The notes under the pieces: model-generated
What the model was told of the DNA's origin: nothing
Seen by the model: the letters and a program-made list of their open reading frames with translations, nothing else
Database searches by the model: none
Assembly: GCA_019914945.1 (NCBI GenBank)
Contig: CM034105.1
Span: 11,222,001 to 11,286,000, forward strand
Source of the DNA: Typha latifolia
Lineage: Eukaryota > Streptophyta > Magnoliopsida > Poales > Typhaceae
Length of the DNA stretch: 64,000 bases
Reading direction: 5' to 3'
In this document: in pieces, positions 1 to 12,737 of the stretch
Numbering within the stretch: position 1 is the stretch's first letter
How the letters are laid out: each line of letters opens with the position of its first letter
Program-made: the position numbers and the translations under genes

Positions 1-1196
1 GATTTCGGTGTATCTAACGTGATGTTGACCTTTGTTGTTGGCATATTGAAAAAATAATAGACAAATAAAAATCATTTTATTCTCGTGAATTTTATTTTAT
101 ATCACCATACTATTCCTCCTAAATTTTTTAACACACAACATTCAAAATACAACATTGCTGAAAGCTCGTACAGGAACACAGAAATAAAAAATTAGTACTG
201 ATCATCTACAATAACAACATGGTCATCTGCCTCCTCTTGAATACCTGCAAGAAAGTTCTTGCCAAGTCTTGGAGCTCTTTTGAAAAGATTTAGCTGTTCT
301 TGCCCAGATGATCCACTGTTCTTTTTTAACACTTTTTTTTTTCTTCATAGTGTTTATTGTTTTCGAAAAACCAGTCTCTCGCATATTTTGGTATTTGCTT
401 TTATCCTCTACTAACATTTAGTAGTATAAGAGCACCTCAAGAACAAGAACAGGTGATTTAGAGTTTCTTCCTCTTTACTATAAGAAAAGCTCGAACTTTT
501 GATCCAAAATTTTGATTTCTAGAACTTTAATAAAGACTTTAAATATCACACCTCCATTAATTAGTAGTATCCAACCTACGCGATTGGGAAAGCATCCAAT
601 AAAATTAAAATAAGAAGTAGTCATCTCAAAGATGAGAAAAGAAACAAAAACAAATAAGAAACAGTCTGTAGATCCAGAACTAAATAATGGAAAAGTGGTT
701 TAATATGTGCAGGTATTCAATTATATTGAACATCTCTGCTGTCCACGTGGCCGACAATAAGGTGCCAAAGTTTCATAAGAATAGTTAATTTCCAGTCTTA
801 ATTGAAGGAAATCAATAAAATAAGAATAGTCTGCGGAGAAGTATCCGGTGACCTCTTTTTCAGTCTATGGGATTTGTGTATCAAATTATAACCAAATGTT
901 AGAAAATTAATACAATGATCAGTCTACGGACTTGCATTATTCTTCAAATTATAGTTTTAATTTCCCTCATAGACATTATAATATAGTTTGCTTTTTAATG
1001 AGAGTTGGTTGAGTTATTTAACTTATATTAATGCTCAATTAATGTACAATTATTCTTTTTTTTTTCAAGTCATCCACTTGGTCTGTACCCAGTCAAATAC
1101 CTAATCATCTATCCAGTTCATATTCTGGTACTATCACCAACTAAAATCAGAAAAAAAAAGAAGAAAAATACGTGAATGGCTTAAATATTTATCAAT
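1..1196. other. AT-rich intergenic DNA
   Basis: No coding exon, RNA gene or clear mobile element was recognised here. The stretch is AT-rich, with poly-A/T runs, and its open frames are short and show no family resemblance. Confidence 0.5.
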
Positions 1197-1531
1197 TATG
1201 GGTGTTAATAAATGAGCGAGTTAGGTCTTGCTCGAGCTTAGCTCGGTATTAAATTTATCGAACTCGAACACTACTAGAAAATTCTAACTCGTGATTGACT
1301 CAAAAAGATTTCGAGCCAGCTCTTTTGGTTTAGCAAGCTATATCAAGCACAATAATGGCTTACCTTTGCTAACTCAATTAGGACTCATTTGAGCTTGATT
1401 TACCTACCTTAAATAGAATTTGAGTTAATATAGAATCGACCATGAGCGAGCTAAGGTTGACAAATTTATTAGACGAGTAAGGCAATCTTAAATAAAGAGT
1501 TCGCAAACAATGAGCTAGATCAACAACCCTA
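1197..1531. mobile_element. Probable hAT-type MITE
   Basis: A roughly 335-bp block starts TATGGGTGTTAATAAATGAG and ends with the approximate inverse, TCAACAACCCTA. The interior is rich in GAGCGAG/CTCGAGC motifs. TAGGGGTG-like ends are typical of small non-autonomous hAT elements. The flanks (ATCAAT and GAACAAT) match only partly, so an 8-bp target duplication is not convincing. There is no coding capacity. The boundaries are tentative. Confidence 0.4.
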
Positions 1532-2223
1532 GGAACAATCTATCTTTTTCTTTTATCTATACTTGTCAACTGTTTAGTATAAATCACACTCTATATTTTA
1601 CCTATTTTGTGAGTTACACTTCGTCTTTGAGAATTTTATAATCTGACACCTTTTTTTTTTCTATAATTCTCATTTAATACTTTGAGTTAACTTGAATAGT
1701 ATCAGTAAAAAAACATTCAGTTATAATGTACTAAATAATTTATAAATATCTAAATTACTTTTGTCTTCATCCTCTCTTTCTCTTTCTAAAATATATTAAA
1801 AAAAAAGCAAGAGAAGGAGAAGACGAGGAAAGGTAGTGGCAGTGATAGCGACGATAGCAAAAGGAGGTGGTTAGAGAAGATGAAGAAAAATAATAGAGTA
1901 GAGAAGAGAGGAGGGGTGATAAAGGTATTTTAATAATATAATCGACATCAATTAGTCAACATAACGTCAAGGTATTAAATAAGAATTATATATAAAAAAT
2001 AAGAGTCAGATTACAAAATACATAACAAAATAAATAAAATATAAAATAATTTGTAAAATTTCCTATAATTTATTCTGAGAGAATTAGTCTATTTTGTTTT
2101 CTAGTGGATGTTCAGGATTTTATAGTTCTTGCCATTATTTGTAGAGAACAAAACAACAAACTAACAGGTTACAACTCCTCTACCTTTGGAGAGGAAAAAG
2201 GAAGTGGCTAACAAAGTTGTATA
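1532..2223. other. AT-rich intergenic DNA
   Basis: No gene or recognisable element is visible. A purine-rich stretch lies at about 1798-1915. The last bases before 2224 (GTATA) form the left flank of the solo LTR that follows. Confidence 0.4.
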
Positions 2224-4963
2224 TGAAACACCAAAACCCTCAAATACATATGTAAACCGCGTGGGTAAATCCCCCCATGCGGTGCATCACATAACCTGTC
2301 AGTACTAGAATTTCACAAGGCACACAACAGCACAAATTCACCATAAATAAACTTAACCATAAGAGTCCGGATACAAGTTCCATAGGCCACAATAAGCCTT
2401 CTAGATACACATCTAAAATATAATGCTAAAGTCCAAAATACATCGTCAATTATAATGCTCTCGCAGGGGCTCAATACAACTAATAGACATACTAAAATAG
2501 AAAGACAGCTACTCCTCGCTACCCGCACCTGTGTCCCCTAGCAATGAAATAATGCCACCAAGAGGTGGTGAGCTCATAGCCTAGCGAGTAGGATCCATAC
2601 AGTCTGAACAATGAAATCACATGTGCATATCCAATGCATGCCTATAATTGCTAGCAATAACAATATGCTTGTTGAAATGACTTACCATGAGTTACTAGAT
2701 TAATGCAATCAATAAAGATTTTACGTCACTATCCTAGAATATGCTAGTTACTAAACGTATCAAGATAAGTCTACACAGATATCATGCTTGATACAATTTC
2801 ATACAAATCCTAATCATAGTGTTTACATATTATGAATAGCAATAAAAGAGTAATTTAGTCATCTCATGCCCACCGAGGCATTAATCATACTTATCATAGC
2901 TCACCGAGCTATTCACCACACAGGATAAATACTCTCAAGAAAATTATCCATCACATAATCATCCATCATCTCATACATCGAGAGGGGATATATACACATC
3001 TAGCGGTAATGCCACCTACACGTGTATGGTGACACTACATGTGATCGGTTGTCTGTGGCCATCAAACTAAGGACCCCGGTCGTAAGCCCAAATCTCACTC
3101 TCTCTAAATCATCACCGCCCTCAGCGGGAGAATCGGGAGCCCTCGGCTCATCAACGGACGTCCTGACCCTGCGTCGTCGAGTACCGCTAGAGATATATCC
3201 CCGTCTCACAATCATATTCTTCTATCATTATAATCTAGTCATGACTATGCAGTATAATTACCTGAAAGCCACACATGCTCCCGATCTCAGATGTAGGCCG
3301 CTAATAGTATAGTCATATAAAATACACTCTACTCTTAACCCTGGGCTAAGTGAGTAGGGGCACTGTCTAGTCAGAATTTGACTACTAATGATAGGTAAAA
3401 GTGGTACAGTGTCCGTGAGTGTATAAGTCATGTCATAGTCATCATGATCGTTACATTCTATATTCACAACAAATATTTATGTCAGAGTTTATCATACAGG
3501 ATACATGTAGAGCATCGTTACACTAATGTCTATGCTAACACTAACATTCTCATAATATCATGATGAGTAAGTTATCAATAACTGCACATGTCAAGACATA
3601 TCATGGTACACTAGATGCATAGATTAATACTGACATTTCCTATAGTGACATGAACGGTATAATAATTTAACTATATTATTCTAGACTTGTATAAACTTTA
3701 TTCGCTTGGGGGGTCTCCATAGTACACAAAATCCTCCTCACGCAGTGTAAATCCTATTAATTCGTAAAGCAATACGTAAGATTAGCGAACTAATAGAATT
3801 AATTATCTTATTAGTCTCCTAGGGTGAGTTCTATGTTATCCTAAAATTCACATGATAATAAATGGTCATTACAGGGATGGTTAGGCTAATTAATTAAGTA
3901 AAAGTAGGTAAACAGGGTTATAAGGTCAAAATGGCTCCAAATGGGCTAGGCTGGGGGTATTGGGTTGGGCCCAAGCCCAACTCAGCAAGTAAGGAGGAAA
4001 TAGCTCATGGGCTGCAGTCCAAACTGCAACCCACGGGTTCCATGGGCTGCGGTCTCCGCAGCCCATAGGCCTTGCGGGTTCATGGGCTGCGGTCTGAACC
4101 GCAGCCCATTTAGCCTTATGGGCTTGCGGTCTAGACTGCAACCCATATAGCCTTATGGGCTTGCGGTCTAGACTGCAACCCATATAGCCTTATGGGTTGC
4201 GGTCTAGACCGCGGCCCACAAGTCTCGTGGGCTGCGGTCTAAGCCACAACCCAGCAGGGGTGTGGGTGGGGGGTTAAACAGCCCCCACCCTCGCACGCTC
4301 TTCCGTTCCAAGGGAAGGAGACAGAGGGAGGGGAGGGAAGGTCCACGAGGCCGCAGCGTCGGCGGCTCAACCCCGAGGCCGGCGGCGCAGCACGAGGCGT
4401 ACGGCACAATCATGAGGCCGGCGGCGCAGCGCGAGGCCGAGAAGGGTAAGTAGAGGGGAAGAAAAGAAAGAGGGGAGGAGGGCTGATGGCGGCGGGCCAC
4501 GCTCCATGGCCGGCGGCCATGGGGGGTCCTTCGTCCCTTCATCAAGGGCCCGAAGTCCGACTAGGGTGGGTTTCTCTCCTTCCACCGGAGCCCTCGGACC
4601 GGCGGCCGGACGCGGGGTCGTCGGCCGTCGAGGACGATCGTGAGAGGGAGGGGAGCTAGCTACCGAAACTTAACGATGAGGTTGAGGCTTACCGCGGTCG
4701 CACTCGGTTTCGTCGGCTCTGGGGCTTTGGTGGCTCCGACGTCGGCAACCTAAGGGAGAGAAGAGGGAAGGAGAGTTTGCGAGGTGGAGGAAATAGTGCG
4801 GTTGGGGAGGGGAAGATGGGGATTAATGGAGGTGGGCAAAGTGGCGTGCACGGCAAGGGAAGAGGAAGAAGAAGAAAAGAGAAGAAGGACGGGGGGCAGG
4901 CACTGCTGACGCACGCGCTCATGTGTCAGGGAATTTTTTTTTTTTAAGTTTTCAAGTGTTACA
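2224..4963 (-). mobile_element. Solo LTR of a Ty3/gypsy-type retrotransposon (reverse orientation)
   Basis: Read on the minus strand, this segment begins TGTAACAC followed by an A-run and ends GGTGTTTCA, so it has TG...CA termini. It shares blocks in the same order with the LTR at 49389-52309: the A-run and CGCGTGCG-type start, the GGGCTGCGGT region, the AGCGGCCTACA block (about 3290) and the GCGGTAC..GCAGGGTCAG block (about 3160-3190). No gag, pol or primer-binding site is attached, so it is a solo LTR left by LTR-LTR recombination. The flanking pentamers are GTATA (2219-2223) and GTATC (4964-4968), a target duplication with one mismatch. The length is 2740 bp. It lies just downstream of the epimerase gene, in the same orientation. 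Confidence 0.75.
4010..4255. repeat. Tandem array of 37-bp palindromic units inside the LTR
   Basis: The element TAGCCTTATGGG recurs at 4111, 4148 and 4185, giving an exact 37-bp period. Degenerate units extend to both sides. Each unit contains a near-palindrome of the type GGGCTGCGGTCTAGACCGCA, so every repeat could form a hairpin. The matching part of the LTR at 49389-52309 has related GGGCTGCGTTGCAGCCC motifs but no clean array, so the expansion belongs to this copy. No coding role is apparent. Confidence 0.75.
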
Positions 4964-5180
4964 GTATCATCAGAAAACAACCAGAGTTTTATATATAGCA
5001 TCAAGGATTTCAATCAATCACACCTAAATATATGTATCATGTATAATACCATGAAGTGCCAGTGTTCATCAGTTCTTTCACAACATACTCTACCTCAAAT
5101 TTTGAAGTTATATGGATGAAACTTTCTTGCATGCATGAACTTATTGAGCAGTAAATAACAGAATTTAGAATCTGAGGATA

Positions 5181-8100
5181 TCAGTTGTTCTCTTGAGATT
5201 GTTCGACGCTCTTCCTCAAAATATGTATGACTTGGCCTGGCTCTGGCGCTCCGAATACTGAACTCCCTGCTACAATACAGTTTGCTCCTGCTGAAGCTGC
5301 TGCATCGATCGTCGAAGGGCCCAAGCCACCGTCAACCTAAAAGAAGAATAGGGTCAGATACTACTAGCTGATGTTGCAGATACTTGACATTCTATACAAG
5401 AAAACCAAAAAGAAAGAAATTGGATTTGTCACTGGAAAAGGAGCAACAAAGTGATCTGAACTGGTAAACGGAAGTTACAGTGATCTAGTCAAATATCTAA
5501 AGCTCTAATATACTAGCCTGCAAAATGGCCAGTCATATAACATGTTCTTTAGTATATTTAGGATTCCATAGAAACTTATTAACCTAATAGGTAAATCAGC
5601 AATCTCTCTCTCTCTCTCAAAAAGAAAAAAAAGACACAAAAAAAGGAAAAAGAACCTAATAGATGAGTCCCTAAAAATTATTACCATTCAAGGTGCTTGA
5701 AATATAAGTTTAAAAAAGAACACTAGCAAAGATTTCAATAATTTATCTTCTATTGAACTGCACAGGATCATGACCTCATGGTGAAGGAAACTAATCAATG
5801 TTTCAGTGACTATACTACTAGAAACAATCAATTTTGCCACACAGCACAAAACAACTGTCCAAGTCAATAGACAATTCACAAGAAACTTGTTTTAAAAAAA
5901 TTATTAAAAAAATTCATCCTGTAAGAGTTGGTCCAAGCAAAATATAGGAGACCCAGTATCTTGAATGCATGACAACATCAGGTTGGCATTGTCCTTAGTT
6001 GTGTTGCACTAGCTTAGATAGGTCTCAACTTTCAAGGCTACTCATATGGATGGATTAAACATGGATGGATCATCATACACTGATACAAGTAAAGCTTCAG
6101 ATCCTGATTTTACATGATTCAGGTCATGTTATTTTAAAGTTATGCATGCCTCACAATACAATCTGCAATCCAAACAAAAGCTAAGGACGAAGAAATATAA
6201 TGAAGCATTTGGAAGTTTTAAAGTCAAAATTTTGGATGAGTTTAGACATATAAATGGAAAAGCAGGAACTTGATATCCTTATGAATTAAGCCCTACCTCT
6301 ATGTCAAGGGCAGGGTACTTCTTTCTCAATGTCCGTACCTGATAAATTTCAGACATATGATCAGGACATGAAAGACAATTATCATCAATTTTCATATAAG
6401 CATGATTAGGAGATTGACCACCTTATCCATCATCTCTGGCATAAACTTTTGACCACCAAAACCGGGTTCTACAGTCATAACAAGGACCAGTTCTACTGGA
6501 TTTTCTGCTTCAACCTGTGAAAACAAAAATAAAAAAAGTTTACTTGCCACTGGAACATCTTCAAGTTAATAAAACTTGCATAAAACTCCATACAAAAGTT
6601 CATAGTGAACTGCAGTTATCAGTACATAATGATGACAGTCAAGAAAAGTTAACATAGCTATGCATTTGATCGACTAATATGAGAGACTGAGAGTTATCCA
6701 AAATCCAAACTGTTTCTACTTTCTAGAGTTAAATTTTATTAAGCCACTGCAATAAGTAAGAAATAAAATGATTTATCAACAATTTTAATAGCTCTTAACA
6801 GGGAAGATAGATGCACTAAACATAAGTTGACAATCTTTGTCAAGCAACTTTGCCTAATCTATTTACATTGAAAAGAATGCGAGGACACTAAGATAGCCAG
6901 ATAAAATTAGAGGAGATACCAGTGAGAAGACTTCTTCAACAGGAGTACCCGGTTTCAATGCTACACCAGGCCGCATGCCCCTTGACTTGATGCTTTGGAT
7001 GAGCTCCTGCCAGTATTCTGCATCATGTCATTTTATAAGACCAAATAAACCACTGACCCTCAGCAAGATTTGGAAAAGAAAAATAAACATGTTTTCCACC
7101 TTTAGTTGCCTCAATATGAAATGTGAAGCCTGAAGCACCAGCTTTTGCTAAAGGTTCTACATAGTCTGAAGGATTTGTAACCATAAGATGGCAGTCCAAG
7201 TATGCCCTGGATATTAAGACATACAGCCAACACCAAGTAAGAAACAATTAATCATGCCAATATGTAAAGAACTGAATATGTTCACTGAAATAACCTAAAC
7301 AAACAAGTCTAGAAGATTACTTAGTGTGCTTTCTCAAACTCTCAATGACGGGAGCTCCAATAGTTAGGTTGGGGACAAAATGCCTGCATAGATAAAAGAA
7401 AAAGTGATATCATGGGACATGACTACATCGCTGATGGGTGTTCAGGTGTTCAGACTGCAGAGATCTATTTGTGTTCGGGGATGAGAGAGAACACAATACA
7501 TATCTTAGTAAAAGATAATGAGTTTTTATCTTATAGAAGAACGAAAGAGATCTAAACCACTCGAATATGCATGCCTCACAGTAGATGCTATAGCAAGCAA
7601 ACAAGTAAATTAAAAAGTGCTTCGAACATAAAAATATGCAGACACTACTTGATAATGCCTCTAACAGGTGTGCTAGCAGGAGAATAAATTTTAGAGAACA
7701 AAAAGTTACTTCTAGCAAACAGGTTGCAAGTACTAAAAGAATGGAGCATTTGGAAATAGTTCATAAGAGCCTTCCTCTCTTACAATCATGACAATAAGAT
7801 CACAAGCTGGATGATAATTAAAGGAGGATGACATGTGTCTATTGAAGAAAAAAGAAAAAAAGACAATCTCGAGTATTGACAAAAAGAAATGGTGATAGTT
7901 GCAATCTATTCAACATGGCAGCATCTCATGCATATCTCAAGCAACAGATCTGATGGCAGACTCTCTTACATATATGAAATGAGCTAAATTGTCATGCAGC
8001 AAAGCATATTGTTCTTTTTTACAAGGTTCTAAAATTGGCATCCATATTGATTGTCAAAGAAAATTATACCTATTGGTAGTATCAGTTGCATTGCCCATTT

Positions 8101-11100
8101 TTGCCACTGTATCAACCGTTTCAGCTTAGCACTATCTTTTTTAATTACTTAAATTCAAAAAAATGATATAAACTGTAGAAAAATCCTAAAAGTTCAGAAA
8201 TAACTGGCAGAAAAATGAAAAAAAAAATCAGATTAGTCATATAAGATAGTAGCAACACAATATGAAGAGTGAAAATGTTAAGAATAATATCAAACTCCTG
8301 GTGGATTTAATAAATATTTGTACTCATCACCGTTGTCCCCTCTGTGACAGAGGTGGCTTCAGCTCTTGATGGATACAATAAATATTTAGGAGAGTGATGA
8401 GAGAAAAGAACAACAAAAAGGAACGAGAAAGAGAGAGAGAGAGAGATGGGTTGCTTGAGACATCGAATATGATTCCCTAAGTTAGATTTGGGTTGGATTC
8501 AACTTATGATCCGACCTGCATCGATATGTTCAATGGACCATGGTAATAGGAGCAACTGAGGAACAGTAGGAAAAATGAGGAACTGAGTTTGGCAAGACCT
8601 ATTGAGAGAGCAACCACTTCTAGAAAGCTTCTTGCCCATGAGGTGAGGGGGGTTTGCATCACGACACGCTTCCTTCTGAGCAATGCAATGCTATTGCATA
8701 AGAAAGTGAACGGTATTGTCCTCTATTGTCCTCTACATGGATGGACCAAGACCATGGGACCAAATATGGCAATATATAAATCATGGTCCAAGGGGTCTGA
8801 AATTCAATTCTTCCAAAATATAAGGGACTAAAAATCCTTTCATATACAGTGTCATTGAATATCTAATAAATAAATAACCATCAATTGTGCACTCATAGAG
8901 ATGGATGGAGAAGAAAATCAATATAATTGCCCCAAATAGTTGGGAATTGGGACTAAAGGGTCTGTTGTTATTGTTGTACCAACTGTCCACTACAACAAAA
9001 CAATTTCCTTTTAGGTAAGCACTCTTAGATTTTAGATAGATCAACTCTGTCACATATTGCTCCATATATTATCAATTAAAGAATTGTCGTGCCAGTGGCA
9101 AGTGCTGCGCCAATGCCCTGTCGATCGGCAAACCAAGTGTGTCATTGGCACATTGCCATGCCTCTAAATAAGAAAAACATATCTTTTGATGGGATTTGAA
9201 GTTTCATCCTTGGTCTACCTCCTCTCCAATCTCTCTCTTCATTTTCTTATTTTGGTTTGGAAGATAAACCTACCAATAAAGAGATTTAAAAAAGAGATCT
9301 CCTTGAATAAGCTAAATAGGTATCAAGCAGCACTCAAAACATGCTGCTCAATATCCTACCTTTATCAAGCAATCTGGACGATAGAGACAACGACACATGT
9401 TGGCACAAGGTAGAAGCGTTGGCACGCCTCAGCATGAGGGAGTGCCATCGACATGCCTCATGCCAAGTGTCGGCACAATTGGCACAACAATCCTTATTAA
9501 CTATGTAAGATCTTCAAGAAAAGCTGGTCCATAAGTATTTTGTTGCCTAAAAAGAAGTATACATTGTGAAGTCAATATGCACAAGTCCGTAAATCAGATG
9601 ATCTCTAATGAAATATTCTTGAAAATTCAGGATTTCCATGACATGGATTAAAATAGGTTACTTATGATGTTTCCTGATATGAACCCAAACTCTTTAGTGG
9701 AACCATGAATAGGTTTCTCGATCACATAAGAAAAATAAGTGCTACACTATATTTTGATAATATAAAAACACCTTTATCTTCATATGCCGTTAAAAATAAA
9801 AAAACAGTGATTCCATTGTATTTAGTAGGATTCAAAAGTCAAATGAAAGAAGAGAAGATATCTGAAATGTGGACCTAAATGTATCAATTAATTGGCATAG
9901 ATAGTTTAATTGAAGTATTCCACTAGGATTTAGTTGTCTATACACATCAAAGAGTATACAATAATGATGTGTGGTGAATCAAATACATGGTCCAACAACA
10001 AACCATTACAACACAAGCAGAAAGAGACCAAATGTGCTAACAATTATAAAATCCTACAGATAAATCTGATACTGGTGTGAAGTAATCATCCAACTGTATT
10101 CCTTCATATAGCAACCTTTTTGCTCTTTCAGATAATAAGAGAAAGAGAGTTTGGTTATAATATCTGGCTTAACTGTTCAAACTTGCATACAAACAAGAGA
10201 ATATGGCTAATGCAGAACTTTGATTAATTCATGCAGTAACCAAACTCCCAGGTTTAATGTGCCTTTAATATGCCTAGAACGTAGGAACCACAAAAAGACA
10301 AGGTAGAATGAACAATAAAGTGAATAAACTGATAAAGTTTTCCCACTATAAGCGGATAAAGCAGTAACAATACTACGAACAAGAAGAAGCAACATCTCGT
10401 CAAAGAAATTCAAACCATGATTGCAGGTATTATTTGAGATAAGAACTGGGAACTTCCACATACAACTGAAGAAGGATCACTTACCCATCCTGCAAATACA
10501 CAGGCAAACATTGAAATTAGTCAATGGTGTCAATTTTACCATGCGTAGTATGCAGATAACAATGTAGAAGATGAACAAGATGTATGCATTAATAGACCTA
10601 GTAAGAAAGAGGTGACAAACCTAAACATACTGCAATCAAATAAGTTTGTTGCACAGAGGATCCATAATCTTATTATTTTCAAATATATCCAACTAGTAAC
10701 AAAAAGTGCTGGTAAAGAGTGACAGAAAGAGAAAACTACAAGAATATGGAACATCACGAAAATCTTTAATGAATTATATGCTCGTTTTCCATTCCACTCT
10801 TTCCTATCCACAATCAGTAGACCTAATTAATCATCCACTATGTAACATACAACAGCGAATACTAATTATAGTGTAATTTGCAGATTGGAGATTTCTGTTT
10901 ATGCTTAATCAGAAAATATCACTGATTTTTACAAACATCCGAACAATTATGTAAAGAATTAAATTAGGCTGGCAAAGAAGATGCGACTAAACTCACTAAA
11001 GTAAAAGGTGAAGGACACCTGGAAGTCTGGAACACAAGTGCATCAACTGAACTCACAAGTTCCAGCATAAACTTATGAGATATGGAAGACATTACATCAA

Positions 11101-11900
11101 ATATTGTTTTTCTTTTTGGTTCAACTCTATCGGGCCTTTTTGTCAATAGTCAGCTTATGTTAGATCTTCTCTTATGAAAACATGGAATCATTTCAAACTA
11201 TTCCAGTCAGCTGATTCACTCAAAACTCCCTGTGTGACCACATACAAGTAGGCATTATCCTCCTTCACAACCAAACTGACATCTCACATAAAACTCATTT
11301 TTGTGTCTATTAACAATGCATTAATCTCTGGGTATCAGAATCACTTGGGTACATTAAAATAAACTCTCAAAATATTACGAGTAATATTATCAAAACTGAT
11401 CAGAGCAATGTTCTGATCAAAGAACTACTCAAAATGCAAATTTTGACAAATGTATATTGGTCATACACATCAAACCTCAAAACAGAAGCAGCCAACATCC
11501 AACACAATCCCGCTCAACCGGCTTTGCCAAACTAACAAACCCCTCTATTTCAAGCCAACAATAGGAACAACAACTAAACCAAGTTTATCATCCACACTTG
11601 CAAACCAAAGCGAGAAAACTAAGTAATGTATAAAGTAAATCCGCAGTCACAAAGTCCAATTTGTTCCTAATTCTAGACCAATTCTACAGCAGTGGACAAT
11701 CAAAGGCAAGATTTTGAACAATTTTCTAATATCCTCACATCAAAAGAAAGAATTAAGGAGGTTCGAATTCAGAGAACGATTGCATTTACCATGATGTCCA
11801 TGTGGAGCCAGTCTGCCCCTAATCGAACCATGCGCTCTGCCTCCGTCGCCAGATTCGCGAAGTCCGACGACAGCATCGATGGCGCAATCTTCGCCGCCAT
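5181..11900 (-). CDS. RPE: Ribulose-phosphate 3-epimerase, cytosolic isoform
   Basis: Interconverts ribulose 5-phosphate and xylulose 5-phosphate in the oxidative/non-oxidative pentose phosphate pathway. No transit peptide is visible, so it should act in the cytosol. Minus-strand coding exons, read 5' to 3': 11900-11790, 10489-10485, 7383-7321, 7206-7100, 7017-6920, 6514-6422, 6338-6297 and 5336-5181. Every intron has GT-AG ends. The exons total 675 nt (224 aa plus TGA), the usual length of the plant cytosolic form. The metal-binding and catalytic residues expected for the family are present: H33 and D35 (HMD), H66 (CHLMV) and D175 (VDGG). So are GFGGQ (146-150) and AGSS (196-199) of the phosphate site. 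The start is the first ATG in frame with [14 protein letters not shown]. Exon 2 is only 5 nt and supplies Asp38 plus two bases of Gly39. Intron 2 (about 3.1 kb) contains low-complexity and TE-like DNA. All eight exons lack stops or frameshifts, so the gene looks functional. Confidence 0.96.
9070..9500. repeat. Possible inverted-repeat element in epimerase intron 2
   Basis: GTCGTGCCAGTGGCA near 9090 and, on the opposite strand, TTGTTGTGCCAATTGTGCC near 9490 resemble each other. The interior has several GGCAC/GTGCC motifs. This could be a degenerate MITE within the large intron. The ends and any target duplication are unclear. Confidence 0.25.
10485..10489 (-). other. RPE: 5-nt microexon of the epimerase gene
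   Basis: On the minus strand the sequence reads TTTGCAG, then GATGG, then GTAAGT. Exon 1 ends in phase 0 after Met37 (ATG, then GTAAAT), and exon 3 starts with a single G before CAT. Without these five bases the frame breaks and the conserved HMDIMDGHFV motif is lost. With them the codons are GAT and GG|G, which restores Asp38-Gly39. The acceptor and donor both match the consensus. Confidence 0.93.
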
Positions 11901-12129
11901 AGCCCAAATCTCTCTCTCTCTCAGAAGAGCGAAGCGGGGAATTGGTAAAAATCGGAAGCGAGGAAGGTTGGAAGCCGTCACGGTTTTGCGGATTTTGTCG
12001 GACAAGATCTCTGAAATCTACGTAGGAGATCTCCTCCTGACTTCTTTTGCACATAATGGGTCGGATCCGAATTCGGATCAAATTCTTTGAGATATGATCT
12101 AACTGTTTCCATTTGCCCGATATGTAGCC

Positions 12130-12291
12130 ATGAATAATATCAGTTACCAAATAGTCTCTCCAAACGCCGTCGTCGCCTGTCGGATCTCCTCACTCCTACG
12201 CACGGTCACCACCTTCTCCCCCCAGTCCCGCATCCTCCGCTTCTTCCACTCCGCCCAGGAGGGGCCGAGTCCATCAAGAAGAGATGCTTAA
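12130..12291 (+). other. Short open frame (53 aa), unrecognised; possible first exon or fragment
   Basis: An ATG-initiated frame of 53 codons starts about 230 bp from, and divergent to, the epimerase start codon. Its composition (SSLLRTVTTFSPQSRILRFF, Ser/Arg/Leu-rich, few acidic residues) resembles an organelle transit peptide. The GC content is higher than that of its surroundings. It may be the remnant of a first exon of a divergent gene, because no downstream exons were identified. I do not recognise the family. Confidence 0.3.
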
Positions 12292-12529
12292 TTGGTTTTG
12301 GGGGTTTTATGAGTTCATGTTCCAAGTTGTAGATCAAACTCTACTGGCAAAATAGAGATTTTTACGTGGAATGGTACATCAAGTACGAAGAAATTCTTGC
12401 TTGCTTTTAGGATGGCAGCCTCCCTCTATTCTAGTTAATAGAGTGTAGCAATGGGTAAGGGACTAATATGGGCAACTGCCCAGGACTAGTGTCATTATTG
12501 TTGTGCAAATACCTAAATAGGTGAAGGGA

Positions 12530-12735
12530 GCTGAAGCAAAATTTTCACCTCTAAATATGACAAAGAGGAATAGTGATGAAAGCCAATCCAAGATTTGAGA
12601 AAAACTCTAATGAGGTGTTAATGTTGATAGAAATAGCAATAAACAAGTTCTAATTACTGATTAAACATCCCAATACAAGTAATCTCTAGAATGGAAATAA
12701 TAGAGACAATAGAGAGAGAGAGGGAGACAAATATT
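12530..12735 (+). repeat. Dispersed repeat (related copy at 55160-55370)
   Basis: Shares ordered blocks with 55160-55370, including GAAGCAAAA, AATAGTGATG, AAACATCCCAATACAAGTAA and AATAGAGACAATAGAGAGAG. The two copies differ by many small changes. Retroelement LTR ends often carry such sequence, but no termini were resolved. Confidence 0.5.
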
Positions 12736-12737
12736 TA

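Noticed and set aside
4204..4922. Several GC-rich open frames on both strands
   Set aside because: They fall in the GC-rich part of the solo LTR and show no family similarity.
2224..4963. Considered as a protein-coding locus because of several open frames
   Set aside because: TG...CA termini and block similarity to an LTR with adjacent primer site and gag show that it is a solo LTR.
11692..12090. Plus-strand open frame of 132 codons over the epimerase start
   Set aside because: It is antisense to epimerase exon 1 and its leader. The conserved minus-strand protein explains the region.
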